DNA of 64,000 bases from Arthrobacter sp. StoSoilB20. Its GTDB lineage: Bacteria; Actinomycetota; Actinomycetes; Actinomycetales; Micrococcaceae. The notes under the pieces were generated by a model. The model was given only the letters and a program-made list of their open reading frames with translations. It searched no databases and was not told where the DNA came from. The DNA is taken from contig NZ_AP024651.1 in the NCBI RefSeq assembly GCF_019977295.1, forward strand, positions 930,001 to 994,000, in the 5' to 3' direction. Both the position numbers and the translations under genes were made by a program. Shown one piece after another: positions 40,577 through 50,963 of this stretch. Each line of letters starts with the position of its first letter. Position 1 is the first letter of the stretch.

Positions 40577-43210
40577 TTACGCGTTCGCGATCAATCCCAG
40601 TTCAGCCTTCGATGCCAGCGCCGAGTGCTTCGGGAATACCCGGACGGTGTAGCCGAAGGAGCCGGACCGGTTGATGACCAGGGAGCCGTGGAAGAGGTGG
40701 CGTCCGCCGCCGAGGTCTTCCAGGGAGTCCAGTTCTGCAACCACTACGTCTTCGAGCTCGTCGGAGTCCTCGGCGCGTCCAAAAGCTACCTCGACTGACA
40801 CGTCGTCCGGGGTGAGGCTGTTGAGGGCCACGTAGGCGTTGACTTGAAGGCTGTCGCCCACTTGGGGTTCCTCGGAGACGCCCACGGAGTCAACGTGTTC
40901 CACCACAACCTGGGGCCAGGCGTTCCGGACCTTGGTGGTCCAGGCGGCGAGTTCCTTGGCTTCCTTGAAGGCTTCGGCAACAGCCCTGCGCCCGGAAACA
41001 GCAGCGGGGCAGTAGAGGTTGTTGACGTAATCGTGGAGCATGCGTTCAGCGGAAACGGCCGGGCCGAGGTTCGCCAGGGTGTGCTTGATCATGGACACCC
41101 AGTGCGTGGGCACTGTTTCGCGGCTGGACTCGGACGGTCCTGCAGCTCCGGCGCCTTGGGCCACCGTGGTGCCGTAGAAGCGCGGGGCTACCTGGTTTTC
41201 GAGGAGTTCGTAGAGCGCGGACGCTTCGATGTCGTCGCGTTCGTCGGCTGAGGCACCGTTGTTGGCGGTGGGGATTGCCCACCCGTTTTCGCCGTCGAAC
41301 ATTTCGTCCCACCAGCCGTCCAGGACGGAGAGGTTGAGCGAGCCGTTGATGGCGGCTTTCATGCCGGAAGTGCCGCAGGCTTCGAGCGGGCGGAGGGGGT
41401 TGTTGAGCCACACGTCGCAGCCGGGGAACAGGGTCCTTGCCATGGCGATGTCGTAGTTGGGCAGGAACACAATCCTGTGCCGGACTTCGGGATCGTCGGT
41501 GAAGCGGACCAGGTCCTGGATCATTTTCTTGCCGGCGTCGTCTGCGGGATGCGACTTGCCTGCGATGACCAGTTGGATGGGGTGTTTGGGATCCAGCAGG
41601 AGGGCCTTCAGGCGGGCGGGATCGCGGAGCATGAGGGTGAGGCGCTTGTAGGTGGGTACGCGGCGTGCGAAGCCAATGGTGAGCACGTCCGGGTCCAGTA
41701 CGGAGCCGGTCCAGCCGAGTTCGGCGTCGGCGGCGCCGCGCTTTTTCCAGGAAGCCCGGAGCCGGCGTCGGACGTCCTCGATGAGCTGGGCGCGCAGTTC
41801 CCGGCGCAATGCCCAGACGTCTTCGTCGCTGACGTTGTAGGCAAGGTCCCAGCGGCCCAACGCCTCGGCTTCGGCACCGAACTGGGTGCGGGCCAGGGTG
41901 GAGATGCGGGGGTCCACCCAGGTGGGGACGTGGACGCCGTTGGTGACGGAGGTGATGGGGATTTCCGAGTGGTCGAATCCTGGCCACAGGCCGGCAAACA
42001 TTTCACGGGAGACCACGCCGTGAAGCTTGGCCACGCCGTTGGCACGCTGCGCCAGGCGCAAACCCATCACTGCCATGTTGAAGACCGAAGGGTTGCCGCC
42101 GTCGAAGTTTTCACGGCCGAGTTCCAGGATGCGGTCCGTGGGCACGGCCGGAGCCAGGCCGGCTTCGAAGAAGTGCTTGATCTGGACGGTCTCGAAACGG
42201 TCAATGCCGGCGGGGACGGGCGTGTGCGTCGTGAAGACGGTGGATGCGCGTCCGGCGGCCAGGGCCTCGTCCCAGCTGAGGGGCTCAGCGGGATCGGACA
42301 TCGCTTCCTGGATCCGTTCGATGCCCAGGAACCCGGCGTGGCCTTCGTTGGTGTGGAAAACTTCAGGCGCGGGGGTGCCGGTGAGTTCCTGGTAGACGCG
42401 GAGGGCCTTGACGCCGCCCATGCCCAGGAGCAGTTCCTGCTGCAGCCGGTGGTCGCCTCCGCCGCCGTACAGGCGGTCCGTGATGCCGCGGGCGGCCTCG
42501 TCGTTGGAGGGAACGTTGGAGTCCAGCAGCAGCAGCGGAACGCGCCCGACGTCGGCACGCCAGACGTGCGCGTGCAGCTCGCGGCCGTTGGGCAAGGGAA
42601 GGGAGATGTGGACGGGTTTGCCGGGCATGCCGTCCTTGCCGGGGTGGCGGAGGAGGGTCAGCGGCAATCCGTCGGGGTCCAGTACCGGGTATGTTTCCTG
42701 CTGCCAGGCGTCGCGGGACAGGGACTGCTTGAAGTAGCCGGCCTGGTAGAGGAGCCCGACGCCGATCAGCGGCACGCCGAGGTCCGAGGCGGCTTTGAGG
42801 TGGTCGCCGGCGAGGATGCCAAGGCCGCCGGAGTACTGGGGCAGAACCTCAGTGATGCCGAACTCGGGGGAGAAGTACGCAATGCAGGCCGGTGCATCTT
42901 CACCGAGGCCCTGGTACCAGCGGGGCTCGCTGAGGTAACGGTCCAGGTCGGAGGCGGCGTCCTGGACGCGGCCCACCAGTTCGCCGTCGTTTGCGAGGTC
43001 CTGCAGTTGTTCGCGGCTGATGGACCCCAGGAGCGCTATGGGGTCGTGCTGCGAGGCCTCCCAGAGAGCCGGGTTGAGGCTCGCGAAAAGTTCCCGTGTG
43101 GGCCGGTGCCAGGACCAGCGCAGATTGGTCGCCAATCGGGCCAGGGGCCGGATGGGCTCGGGGAGGACGGTACGGACTGTAAACCTTCGAATAGCCTTCA
43201 CGAGCGCCAC
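40577..43210 (-). CDS. glgP: Alpha-glucan (glycogen) phosphorylase
   Basis: An 877-residue phosphorylase releasing glucose-1-phosphate from alpha-1,4-glucan. It is the actinobacterial/archaeal-type enzyme with an N-terminal DUF3417-like segment (LATNLRWSWHRPTRELFASL). Markers are YFSPEFGITEVLPQYSGGLG, HTNEGHAGF, FTTHTPVPAGIDRF, and the PLP-lysine region EACGTSGMKAAINGSLN with Lys near 618. The start may be GTG 43210 or GTG 43201; neither has a good ribosome-binding site. It is divergent from glgE with a 95-bp shared promoter gap. Confidence 0.93.
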   Translation of the reverse strand: MALVKAIRRFTVRTVLPEPIRPLARLATNLRWSWHRPTRELFASLNPALWEASQHDPIALLGSISREQLQDLANDGELVGRVQDAASDLDRYLSEPRWYQGLGEDAPACIAYFSPEFGITEVLPQYSGGLGILAGDHLKAASDLGVPLIGVGLLYQAGYFKQSLSRDAWQQETYPVLDPDGLPLTLLRHPGKDGMPGKPVHISLPLPNGRELHAHVWRADVGRVPLLLLDSNVPSNDEAARGITDRLYGGGGDHRLQQELLLGMGGVKALRVYQELTGTPAPEVFHTNEGHAGFLGIERIQEAMSDPAEPLSWDEALAAGRASTVFTTHTPVPAGIDRFETVQIKHFFEAGLAPAVPTDRILELGRENFDGGNPSVFNMAVMGLRLAQRANGVAKLHGVVSREMFAGLWPGFDHSEIPITSVTNGVHVPTWVDPRISTLARTQFGAEAEALGRWDLAYNVSDEDVWALRRELRAQLIEDVRRRLRASWKKRGAADAELGWTGSVLDPDVLTIGFARRVPTYKRLTLMLRDPARLKALLLDPKHPIQLVIAGKSHPADDAGKKMIQDLVRFTDDPEVRHRIVFLPNYDIAMARTLFPGCDVWLNNPLRPLEACGTSGMKAAINGSLNLSVLDGWWDEMFDGENGWAIPTANNGASADERDDIEASALYELLENQVAPRFYGTTVAQGAGAAGPSESSRETVPTHWVSMIKHTLANLGPAVSAERMLHDYVNNLYCPAAVSGRRAVAEAFKEAKELAAWTTKVRNAWPQVVVEHVDSVGVSEEPQVGDSLQVNAYVALNSLTPDDVSVEVAFGRAEDSDELEDVVVAELDSLEDLGGGRHLFHGSLVINRSGSFGYTVRVFPKHSALASKAELGLIANA

Positions 43211-43305
43211 ACTAACGGACTCACATGGCAGCCGGAACTGGATTGGGTTTCTTTTAGGTAAAAGTCATCTTGCGTCGGGTAGATAGGTCGTGTGCTTAGC
43301 ATTCT

Positions 43306-45414
43306 GTGATTTTTCTCGCTAACGTCGTGGTTGTGACGAAAACCGCGCGAACCATCACCGCTCTGAAATCCAAGACGACTACGGACATCACCCAGGGACT
43401 CCGCTTCGGCCGGTTCCCCATCACTGCCGTGCAGCCGGTGGTTGAGGGTGGCCGTTTCCCGGCGAAGGCATTGCCGGGAGAGGACCTTGTTGTCGGCGCC
43501 ACGGTCTTCCGGGAAGGCCATGACCAGCTCGGCGTGTCCGCTGTGCTGCTCGATCCCAGGGGCAAGGAGCGCCAGCGCGTCCGCCTGTCCCCGGCCGAGG
43601 GCGAGCAGTGGAAGGGCCTGGACCGCTGGGAGGGCCTGATCACGCCCACCGGCACCGGAGCCTGGTCCTTCGTCATTGAAGCCTGGCATGACCGCTACGG
43701 CACCTGGCACCACAATGCCGAAGTCAAGGTCGGAGCCGGCATCGACGTCGAGTTGATGCTCGCCGAGGGCGCTGCCCTCCTGGCCGAAGCAGCCGATGAC
43801 GACGCCGGACGCAGCGCTGCGGAAAAGCGCACCTTGCGTGCCGCTTCCGTTGTGCTTGGCGACACCACCAAGACCGCCGAGGAGCGCCTTGGCGCCGGTT
43901 TCAGCCCTGAGGTGCAGGCCGCCGTCGGACGCGTTCCGATCCGCGAACTGGTGACCGTGTCCGAGCGCTTCCCGCTGCAGGTGGAGCGCGACCTCGCTGG
44001 ACGTGGCTCCTGGTACGAGTTCTTCCCCCGCTCCGAGGGTGCCGTGCTGGATCACTCCACCGGAGTGTGGACGTCAGGCAATTTCCGTACGGCGGCCAGG
44101 AGGCTCGACGCCGTTGCGGACATGGGCTTCGACATCATCTACCTGCCGCCCATCCACCCGATCGGTTTCCAACACCGCAAGGGACGCAACAACACGCTCA
44201 CGCCGGGACCGCAGGATCCGGGTTCGCCCTGGGCCATCGGTTCCAAGGACGGCGGCCATGACGCCATCCACCCGGAGCTGGGGACGTTTGAGGACTTTGA
44301 TGCGTTCGTGGCACGCGCCAATGAGCTTGGACTCGAAGTCGCCCTGGACCTTGCCTTGCAGGCAGCGCCCGACCACCCATGGGTGACGTCCAACCCTGAG
44401 TGGTTCACTACGCGCGTGGATGGTTCCATCGCCTACGCAGAGAACCCGCCGAAGAAGTACCAGGACATCTATCCGCTGAACTTCGACAACGATCCGGCCG
44501 GCCTTTCCAAGGAAATCCTGCGGATCGTCCAGCTGTGGATCAGCCACGGCGTCAAGGTTTTCCGTGTGGACAACCCGCACACCAAGCCCGTGTGGTTCTG
44601 GGAATGGCTGATCGGCAAGATCAACAAAAAGAACCCCGAGGTTGTCTTCCTTGCGGAGGCCTTTACCCGTCCGCCCATGATGCACGCCCTGGGCCGTGCC
44701 GGATTCCAGCAGTCCTACACCTACTTCACGTGGCGGAACACCAAGACTGAGCTGGAGCAGTACTTCCACGAAGTCAGCCGCGAGACTGCGGCGTTCTTCC
44801 GGCCGAACTTCTTCGTGAACACCCCGGACATCCTCACTGAGTACCTGCAGTATGGCGGTCCGGCAGCCTTCCGCATCCGGGCTGCACTTGCTGCAACGGC
44901 CAGCCCCCTCTGGGGCGTCTACGCAGGGTACGAGCTCTACGAGCACGTGGCCCGCCCGGGCGCCGAGGAGTACATCGACAACGAAAAGTACGAGTACAAG
45001 GCCAGGGACTGGGAAGGCGCAGCGGAATCCGGGCGCACCCTGGCGCCGTACATCACCAGGCTCAACACCATCCGCAAGGATCACGTAGCCCTGGGTGACC
45101 TGCAGAACCTGACCCTGCACAGCAGCACCGATGACGCCACGATCGTGTACTCCAAGCACAAGACGTTGCCGGACGGCACCAAGGACACCTTGATCATGGT
45201 GGTCAACGTGGATCCGCACAGCGCCCGCGAAAGCACGGTTTCGCTGAATCTTGCCGCCCTGCAACTGGACCCGGGCGACCTCAACGAGGACGGCCGGTTC
45301 TGGGTGGATGACCTGATCACCGGCCAGAGCTGGGAGTGGGGCGAGCACAACTACGTCCGGCTGGATGCCCATGGTGAACCCGCGCACATCCTGAGCATCC
45401 GGAGGCAGCCTTAG
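43306..45414 (+). CDS. glgE: Alpha-1,4-glucan:maltose-1-phosphate maltosyltransferase GlgE
   Basis: A GH13_3 enzyme of about 700 residues that extends alpha-1,4-glucan from maltose-1-phosphate. The N-terminal domain (RFGRFPITAVQPVVEGG) and helical insert precede the catalytic barrel: IYLPPIHPIGFQHRKGRNN, nucleophile Asp in VKVFRVDNPHTKPVWFWEW, Glu in VVFLAEAFTRP, and the transition-state Asp in FFVNTPDILTEYL. GTG codons at 43306, 43327 and 43333 are all possible starts and none has a clear ribosome-binding site. The stop shares one base with the treS GTG. Confidence 0.94.
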   Translation: MIFLANVVVVTKTARTITALKSKTTTDITQGLRFGRFPITAVQPVVEGGRFPAKALPGEDLVVGATVFREGHDQLGVSAVLLDPRGKERQRVRLSPAEGEQWKGLDRWEGLITPTGTGAWSFVIEAWHDRYGTWHHNAEVKVGAGIDVELMLAEGAALLAEAADDDAGRSAAEKRTLRAASVVLGDTTKTAEERLGAGFSPEVQAAVGRVPIRELVTVSERFPLQVERDLAGRGSWYEFFPRSEGAVLDHSTGVWTSGNFRTAARRLDAVADMGFDIIYLPPIHPIGFQHRKGRNNTLTPGPQDPGSPWAIGSKDGGHDAIHPELGTFEDFDAFVARANELGLEVALDLALQAAPDHPWVTSNPEWFTTRVDGSIAYAENPPKKYQDIYPLNFDNDPAGLSKEILRIVQLWISHGVKVFRVDNPHTKPVWFWEWLIGKINKKNPEVVFLAEAFTRPPMMHALGRAGFQQSYTYFTWRNTKTELEQYFHEVSRETAAFFRPNFFVNTPDILTEYLQYGGPAAFRIRAALAATASPLWGVYAGYELYEHVARPGAEEYIDNEKYEYKARDWEGAAESGRTLAPYITRLNTIRKDHVALGDLQNLTLHSSTDDATIVYSKHKTLPDGTKDTLIMVVNVDPHSARESTVSLNLAALQLDPGDLNEDGRFWVDDLITGQSWEWGEHNYVRLDAHGEPAHILSIRRQP

Positions 45415-47210
45415 TGAGTTTTTCTCCGCAGAACCCGAGCCAGTACTTCACTCCGAAGAACACCTTCGAGTTGAACGCCCCCGGTCTCCAGCATGATCCA
45501 CACTGGTACCGGAAGGCAGTCTTCTACGAGGTACTGGTGCGGGCCTTTGCGGATGCCAACGGGGATGGTTCCGGTGATTTCCATGGCTTGATCGAGAAAC
45601 TGGACTACCTGCAGTGGCTGGGCGTCGACTGCCTGTGGTTGCCGCCGTTCTTCCACTCCCCGTTGCGCGATGGCGGCTATGACATTGCGGACTACACCTC
45701 GGTCCTGGACGAGTTCGGCACCATCAGCGACTTCAAGCGGCTGGTGGCCGAGGCCCACGCCAGGGGCGTTCGGGTCATCATCGACCTTCCGCTGAACCAC
45801 ACCTCGGACCAGCATCCCTGGTTCCAGGAATCCCGCAAGGACCCCACGGGCCCCTATGGAGATTTCTACGTATGGAGCGATACGGACGAGAAGTACCAGG
45901 ACGCCCGCATCATCTTCGTTGACACCGAGGAATCCAACTGGACGTTCGATCCCATCCGGCGCCAGTTCTTCTGGCACCGTTTCTTCTCCCACCAGCCGGA
46001 CCTGAACTTCGAGAACCCCAAAGTCATTGAGGCCCTCTATGACGTGATCCGGTTCTGGCTGGACCAGGGGATCGATGGCTTCCGTGCGGATGCCATTCCG
46101 TACCTGTTCGAGGAAGACGGCACCAACTGCGAGAACCTGCCGGCAACACACACTTTTCTGCAGGATCTTCGCCGCATGGTGGACGCGAATTATCCCGGCC
46201 GGGTGATCATTGCCGAGGCCAACCAGCCGCCGCATGAAGTGGTGGAGTACTTCGGCACGGAGGAAGCGCCTGAGTGCCATATGGCGTTCCATTTCCCCAT
46301 CATGCCCAGGCTGTACTACGCCCTCCGGGACCAGAAAGCCGCTCCGATCATCGAGACCTTGCGGGACACTCCGGAAATTCCCAAGGGTGCCCAGTGGGGG
46401 ACGTTCCTTCGCAACCACGATGAACTCACGCTGGAGATGGTGCCGGCCGAGGAACGGGCCGCCATGCTGGGATGGTATGCCCCTGATCCCCGGATGCGGG
46501 CAAACATCGGCATCCGGCGGAGACTGGCGCCGTTGCTGGACAACTCCCGTTCCGAGATCGAACTCATCAATGCCCTGCTTCTTTCCCTTCCGGGCAGTCC
46601 CTTCCTGTACTACGGGGACGAGATCGGCATGGGGGACAACATCTGGCTCGATGACCGCGATGCCGTCAGGACTCCGATGCAATGGAACCCGGATCGCAAT
46701 GCGGGGTTCTCCGGAGCTGATCCGGGCAAGCTGTACCTTCCGGTCATCCAGTCCCTGGTTTACAACTACAGCATGGCCAACGTTGAGGCCGAGGCCGCGC
46801 ACTCCGGTTCACTGCTGCGCTGGACCCGGCAGATCCTCAGTGTCCGCAAGAACCATCCGGTGTTCGGCCTGGGCGGCTTCCGGCACATCGAGGCCGACCA
46901 TGAAGTGGTGCTGGCCTACGTACGGGAATTGCCGGCGGGCAACCCCGAGGGCGAGGACGCAGAGACCATTTTGTGCGTCTTCAACCTCTCCCAGCACCCA
47001 GTCGCGGCAACGTTGGACATCCCCGAATTCGCGGGCCGCGGCCTGCGCGATATTTTCGGCGGCCAGCCCTTCCCGGCCGTCGGAGACAACGGTCACCTGA
47101 CCGTGATGCTGGGCAGCCACAGCTTCTATTGGCTGCGGGTGCGCTCGGCCTTTTCCAATCCATCGTCGCCTTTTACCCAGGCGATTCCCGTGGTGACCTC
47201 CAAAGGATGA
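45414..47210 (+). CDS. treS: Trehalose synthase (maltose alpha-D-glucosyltransferase)
   Basis: A 598-residue GH13_16 enzyme interconverting trehalose and maltose. Characteristic parts are WYRKAVFYEVLVRAFADANG, the nucleophile region GFRADAIPYLFEEDGTNCEN, the acid Glu in VIIAEANQPPHEVVEYFG, and FLRNHDELTLEMV. The end DIFGGQPFPAVG...MLGSHSFYWLR is the usual beta-sandwich. In many actinobacteria treS is fused to or followed by maltokinase. Here the maltokinase is the next gene, one base away, fused to glgB. GTG start at 45414 overlaps the glgE stop. Confidence 0.95.
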   Translation: MSFSPQNPSQYFTPKNTFELNAPGLQHDPHWYRKAVFYEVLVRAFADANGDGSGDFHGLIEKLDYLQWLGVDCLWLPPFFHSPLRDGGYDIADYTSVLDEFGTISDFKRLVAEAHARGVRVIIDLPLNHTSDQHPWFQESRKDPTGPYGDFYVWSDTDEKYQDARIIFVDTEESNWTFDPIRRQFFWHRFFSHQPDLNFENPKVIEALYDVIRFWLDQGIDGFRADAIPYLFEEDGTNCENLPATHTFLQDLRRMVDANYPGRVIIAEANQPPHEVVEYFGTEEAPECHMAFHFPIMPRLYYALRDQKAAPIIETLRDTPEIPKGAQWGTFLRNHDELTLEMVPAEERAAMLGWYAPDPRMRANIGIRRRLAPLLDNSRSEIELINALLLSLPGSPFLYYGDEIGMGDNIWLDDRDAVRTPMQWNPDRNAGFSGADPGKLYLPVIQSLVYNYSMANVEAEAAHSGSLLRWTRQILSVRKNHPVFGLGGFRHIEADHEVVLAYVRELPAGNPEGEDAETILCVFNLSQHPVAATLDIPEFAGRGLRDIFGGQPFPAVGDNGHLTVMLGSHSFYWLRVRSAFSNPSSPFTQAIPVVTSKG

Positions 47211-47211
47211 G

Positions 47212-50200
47212 ATGAGCAAGGACAACTTGAACCCCTCCATTGAAGGACTTCTCCTGACCTGGCTGCCAGGCAAGCGCTGGTTCCCCGTCAAGAGCCCCGA
47301 CTTTGCCCTGAAGCAGGTGGGCGGCTTCAGGCTGCCCGGTGCCGACGGCGATACCGCGTTTGAGGTGGTGTTGCTGGCGGTCACCTACCGGACGGCCGAC
47401 GGCGGTCCCCGGACTGACGTGGTGCAGGTTCCGCTGAGTTACAGGAAACAACCACTGGTGGATGCTCCGGCAGCATTGTTGGGCGAGTTTACTGACGATT
47501 CCGGCCTGCGCCTGGTGTACGACGCCGTCTACGATTCGGAATTCATCACCGCGTGGCTGAAGCTCATGCGGAGCGAAGGAACTGTTCCGGGCCAAGGCAC
47601 GGCCGGCACCCAGGGGCACCTGACCCGTGGCCGCGTGTCGCTGCCGGGAGACCCCACCTCCGTCCGCGTCCTGTCCGGTGAGCAGTCCAACACCTCAGTC
47701 ATCATCGACGACGGTGACTCTGCTGCCATCCTGAAGATCTTCCGCGTGCTGGCGGCCGGAAAAAACCCTGAGGTTGAACTTGGCGCTGCCCTGACCGCAG
47801 CCGGGACCAGTGAGGTTCCCGCCACGCTGGGTTGGATCACCGGTTCCTGGGACGGGCCGGGAACGAGCGGCTCCACGGTGGCCACCGGCGAGCTGACCGT
47901 GGCGCACGAATTCCTGCTCGGTGGGCTGGATGCCTGGCGGTTGGCGGTGGAAGCGGCCGCTGCAGGCAAGGATTTCACTGCAGAGGCCCGGGGTCTCGGA
48001 GCCGCCACGGCGACCGTTCATGCCAGGCTTGCAGAAACTTTCGGCACCCAGGACGGGCAGGAACAGGGCTCGGACATCATTGCCACTGTAGCCCGGCGCG
48101 TCCGCCAGTCGTGGGCGGAGGCCGCGTCCGCCGTCGGGCCTTATGACGGGAACCTTGAGGAACTGCTGGCGGCTCTGGATCCCCGGGACGTAGGGCAGTT
48201 GCAGCGCGTCCATGGTGATCTCCACCTGGGCCAGATTCTGCTGGTTCCCGGCGAAGGGTCCCTGTCCGGCAGCGATGGGCAGGCCGGCCGCTGGGCCATC
48301 CTCGACTTCGAGGGTGAGCCGCTCCGGACCATCGACGAGCGCAACAGCCCGGATCTTCCCCTGCGCGACGTGACGGGCATGCTGCGGTCATTCGACTACG
48401 CCGCCGGTGCTGCCGAACGCGAAAACGAAGAAACCGCAGCCAAGGTGCCCGAAACCTGGGTGGATGACTGTGCTGCAGCGTTCCTTGAGGGGTACAGCGA
48501 TGTCACCCCGGGAACCATAGACCGCCGCTCGCCGCTCTTTGTGGCATTGTGGCTGGACAAGGCCTTATACGAGGTGGTGTACGAGCTGCGGAACCGGCCG
48601 GATTGGCTGGCCATCCCGGTGAATGCATCGCGACGAATCCTCGACAACACAAACCGCGGAAAGCACGCGGCAGCTATAGCGGAAGGTAATGACATGACTG
48701 GCTCTGCACGCACCGAACGGCCCCGAGTTCCCCTGCACGTGGACTCCGAGACCTTGGAACGCGTGGCAGCCGGCGCCTACCACGCGCCGCATTCGGTCCT
48801 CGGCGCCCACTTGGACGACCACGGACACGTCACCATCCGTACTGTGAAGCACCTCGCCAAGTCCGTGGCAGTAGTGACCGAAGCGGGCCGTATCGAGGCC
48901 ACGCACGAGTCCCACGGCGTCTGGACTGCCGTCCTTGAACCGCTGCAGGCGGGCCACGTGCCGGACTACCGTCTGGAAGTGGTGTACGACGTCGAACCCG
49001 TCACCATCGATGACCCGTACCACTACTTGCCTACCGTGGGTGAGGTGGACCTGCACCTGATCGGCGAAGGACGCCACGAGCGCCTCTGGGATGTGCTTGG
49101 TGCGCACGTCCAGCATTATCGATCCGCGCTCAGCGAGGTGGACGGTGTCTCCTTCGCCGTCTGGGCTCCCAATGCCCAAGCCGTCCGGGTGAAGGGCGAT
49201 TTCAACGGGTGGGACGGTCGATCCCACGGCATGCGGTCCCTGGGCTCGTCCGGGGTGTGGGAAATCTTCATTCCGGGCGTTGTAGCAGGGGCGTGCTACA
49301 AATACGAGATCCTGACCAAGTCCGGTCACTGGATAGAGAAGGCCGACCCCTTGGCCTTCGGTACCGAGGTCCCGCCGTTGACGGCATCGCGCGTGGTTGA
49401 ACCCGGCTACCGCTTCAAGGATGCGGAATGGATGGCGGCCCGGGCCCAAAAGGACCCGCACAATTCGCCGATGAGCGTCTACGAAGTCCACTTGGGCTCA
49501 TGGCGGCTGGGCCTTGGCTACAAAGAGCTCGCCAAAGAGCTGGTTGACTACGTCAAATGGCTTGGCTTCTCGCACGTCGAGTTCATGCCGGTGGCCGAGC
49601 ACCCCTTCGGCGGTTCGTGGGGTTACCAGGTGACGTCCTACTTTGCGCCGACGTCACGCTTCGGCCACCCGGATGAGTTCCGGTTCCTGGTGGACTCCCT
49701 CCACCAGGCCGGAATTGGTGTGCTCTTGGACTGGGTCCCGGCCCATTTCCCCAAGGATTCCTGGGCCTTGGCGCAGTTCGACGGCCAGCCGCTTTATGAG
49801 CACTCCGATCCCGCGCTGGGGGAGCACCCGGACTGGGGAACCTTGATCTTCGACTTTGGACGCAGCGAGGTCCGGAACTTCCTGGTGGCCAACGCGCTGT
49901 ACTGGCTGGAGGAATTCCACATCGACGGCCTGCGGGTAGACGCCGTGGCTTCCATGATTTATCTGGACTACTCCCGCGAGGAAGGCCAGTGGAGGCCCAA
50001 CAAGTTTGGCGGCCGCGAAAACCTTGAAGCGATTTCCTTCATGCAGGAAGTCAACGCCACGGTCTACAAGTCGCACCCGGGGGCCATCATCATTGCCGAG
50101 GAATCCACGGCATTCCCCGGCGTCACCGCTCCCACCAACCACGGCGGGCTGGGCTTCGGACTCAAATGGAACATGGGGTGGATGCACGATTCCCTCAAGT

Positions 50201-50904
50201 ACATTTCAGAGGACCCCATCAACCGCAAGTGGCACCACGGCACCATCACGTTCTCCCTGGTTTACGCTTTCACCGAGAACTTCCTGCTGCCCATCAGCCA
50301 CGATGAAGTAGTTCACGGCAAGGGCTCCATGCTGCGGAAGATGCCAGGGGACCGTTGGCAGCAGCTGGCAAACCTGCGTGCGTTCTTCGCCTACCAGTGG
50401 GCGCACCCGGGCAAGCAGCTGATCTTCATGGGTACCGAGTTCGGCCAGGAAGCAGAGTGGTCCGAACAGTACGGACTGGATTGGTTCCTCGCTGACATTC
50501 CCGCACACCGTGGACTGCAACTCCTGATCAAGGATTTGAACGGGCTTTACACCTCCACGCCTTCCTTGTACCAGCGGGACAACGAGGCCGGCGGTTTCCA
50601 GTGGATCAACGGCGCGGACGCTGACCACAACGTCCTCACTTTCATCCGTTGGGACCACGAGGGCAAACCCTTGGTGTGCGCAGTGAACTTCTCCGGTGCT
50701 CCGCACAAGGACTACATCCTTGGTGTGCCTGCTGCCGGGGAATGGACCGAAGTCCTCAATACCGACTCCGAAACCTACGGCGGCTCCGGAGTCCTGAATG
50801 CAGGATCCCTGACGGCATCGACTCCCGGAGCAGATGGGCAGCCCGCAGCGTTGACAGTCACCCTGCCACCGCTCGGCGCTTCGTGGTTCACCCTGGCGGA
50901 CTGA
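47212..50904 (+). CDS. Maltokinase-glycogen branching enzyme fusion
   Basis: A single 1230-residue frame. The N-terminal part (about 1-480) is maltokinase (Mak/Pep2): WLPGKRWFPVK, GEQSNTSVI, catalytic HGDLH near 334 and ILDFEGEP near 365. It phosphorylates maltose for GlgE. The C-terminal part (about 500-1230) is GH13_9 branching enzyme: CBM48 FAVWAPNAQAVRVKGDFNGW, LDWVPAHFP, nucleophile in GLRVDAVASMIYLDYSR near 906, AEESTAFPGV near 963 and ISHDEVVHGKG near 1029. AAAGGATGAG precedes the ATG. An internal ATG at 48694 with its own strong ribosome-binding site could yield free GlgB. Last gene of the glgE-treS operon. Confidence 0.93.
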   Translation: MSKDNLNPSIEGLLLTWLPGKRWFPVKSPDFALKQVGGFRLPGADGDTAFEVVLLAVTYRTADGGPRTDVVQVPLSYRKQPLVDAPAALLGEFTDDSGLRLVYDAVYDSEFITAWLKLMRSEGTVPGQGTAGTQGHLTRGRVSLPGDPTSVRVLSGEQSNTSVIIDDGDSAAILKIFRVLAAGKNPEVELGAALTAAGTSEVPATLGWITGSWDGPGTSGSTVATGELTVAHEFLLGGLDAWRLAVEAAAAGKDFTAEARGLGAATATVHARLAETFGTQDGQEQGSDIIATVARRVRQSWAEAASAVGPYDGNLEELLAALDPRDVGQLQRVHGDLHLGQILLVPGEGSLSGSDGQAGRWAILDFEGEPLRTIDERNSPDLPLRDVTGMLRSFDYAAGAAERENEETAAKVPETWVDDCAAAFLEGYSDVTPGTIDRRSPLFVALWLDKALYEVVYELRNRPDWLAIPVNASRRILDNTNRGKHAAAIAEGNDMTGSARTERPRVPLHVDSETLERVAAGAYHAPHSVLGAHLDDHGHVTIRTVKHLAKSVAVVTEAGRIEATHESHGVWTAVLEPLQAGHVPDYRLEVVYDVEPVTIDDPYHYLPTVGEVDLHLIGEGRHERLWDVLGAHVQHYRSALSEVDGVSFAVWAPNAQAVRVKGDFNGWDGRSHGMRSLGSSGVWEIFIPGVVAGACYKYEILTKSGHWIEKADPLAFGTEVPPLTASRVVEPGYRFKDAEWMAARAQKDPHNSPMSVYEVHLGSWRLGLGYKELAKELVDYVKWLGFSHVEFMPVAEHPFGGSWGYQVTSYFAPTSRFGHPDEFRFLVDSLHQAGIGVLLDWVPAHFPKDSWALAQFDGQPLYEHSDPALGEHPDWGTLIFDFGRSEVRNFLVANALYWLEEFHIDGLRVDAVASMIYLDYSREEGQWRPNKFGGRENLEAISFMQEVNATVYKSHPGAIIIAEESTAFPGVTAPTNHGGLGFGLKWNMGWMHDSLKYISEDPINRKWHHGTITFSLVYAFTENFLLPISHDEVVHGKGSMLRKMPGDRWQQLANLRAFFAYQWAHPGKQLIFMGTEFGQEAEWSEQYGLDWFLADIPAHRGLQLLIKDLNGLYTSTPSLYQRDNEAGGFQWINGADADHNVLTFIRWDHEGKPLVCAVNFSGAPHKDYILGVPAAGEWTEVLNTDSETYGGSGVLNAGSLTASTPGADGQPAALTVTLPPLGASWFTLAD
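48681..48696 (+). promoter_or_regulatory. Internal ribosome-binding site and start in the fusion gene
   Basis: GGAAGG at 48681 lies seven bases before an in-frame ATG at 48694. The ATG falls at residue 495, exactly in the linker between the maltokinase and branching-enzyme parts. Confidence 0.5.
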
Positions 50905-50963
50905 CCCTCTCCCGCATCAACGCCCTTTTCCAGCGTCCCTCTCTCACATAACAGCCGCTTTCG

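Noticed and set aside
41477..43261. Long plus-strand frame of nearly 600 codons opposite glgP
   Set aside because: It is antisense to a well-supported glgP with intact motifs, has no family resemblance, and is the expected mirror frame of GC-rich coding DNA.
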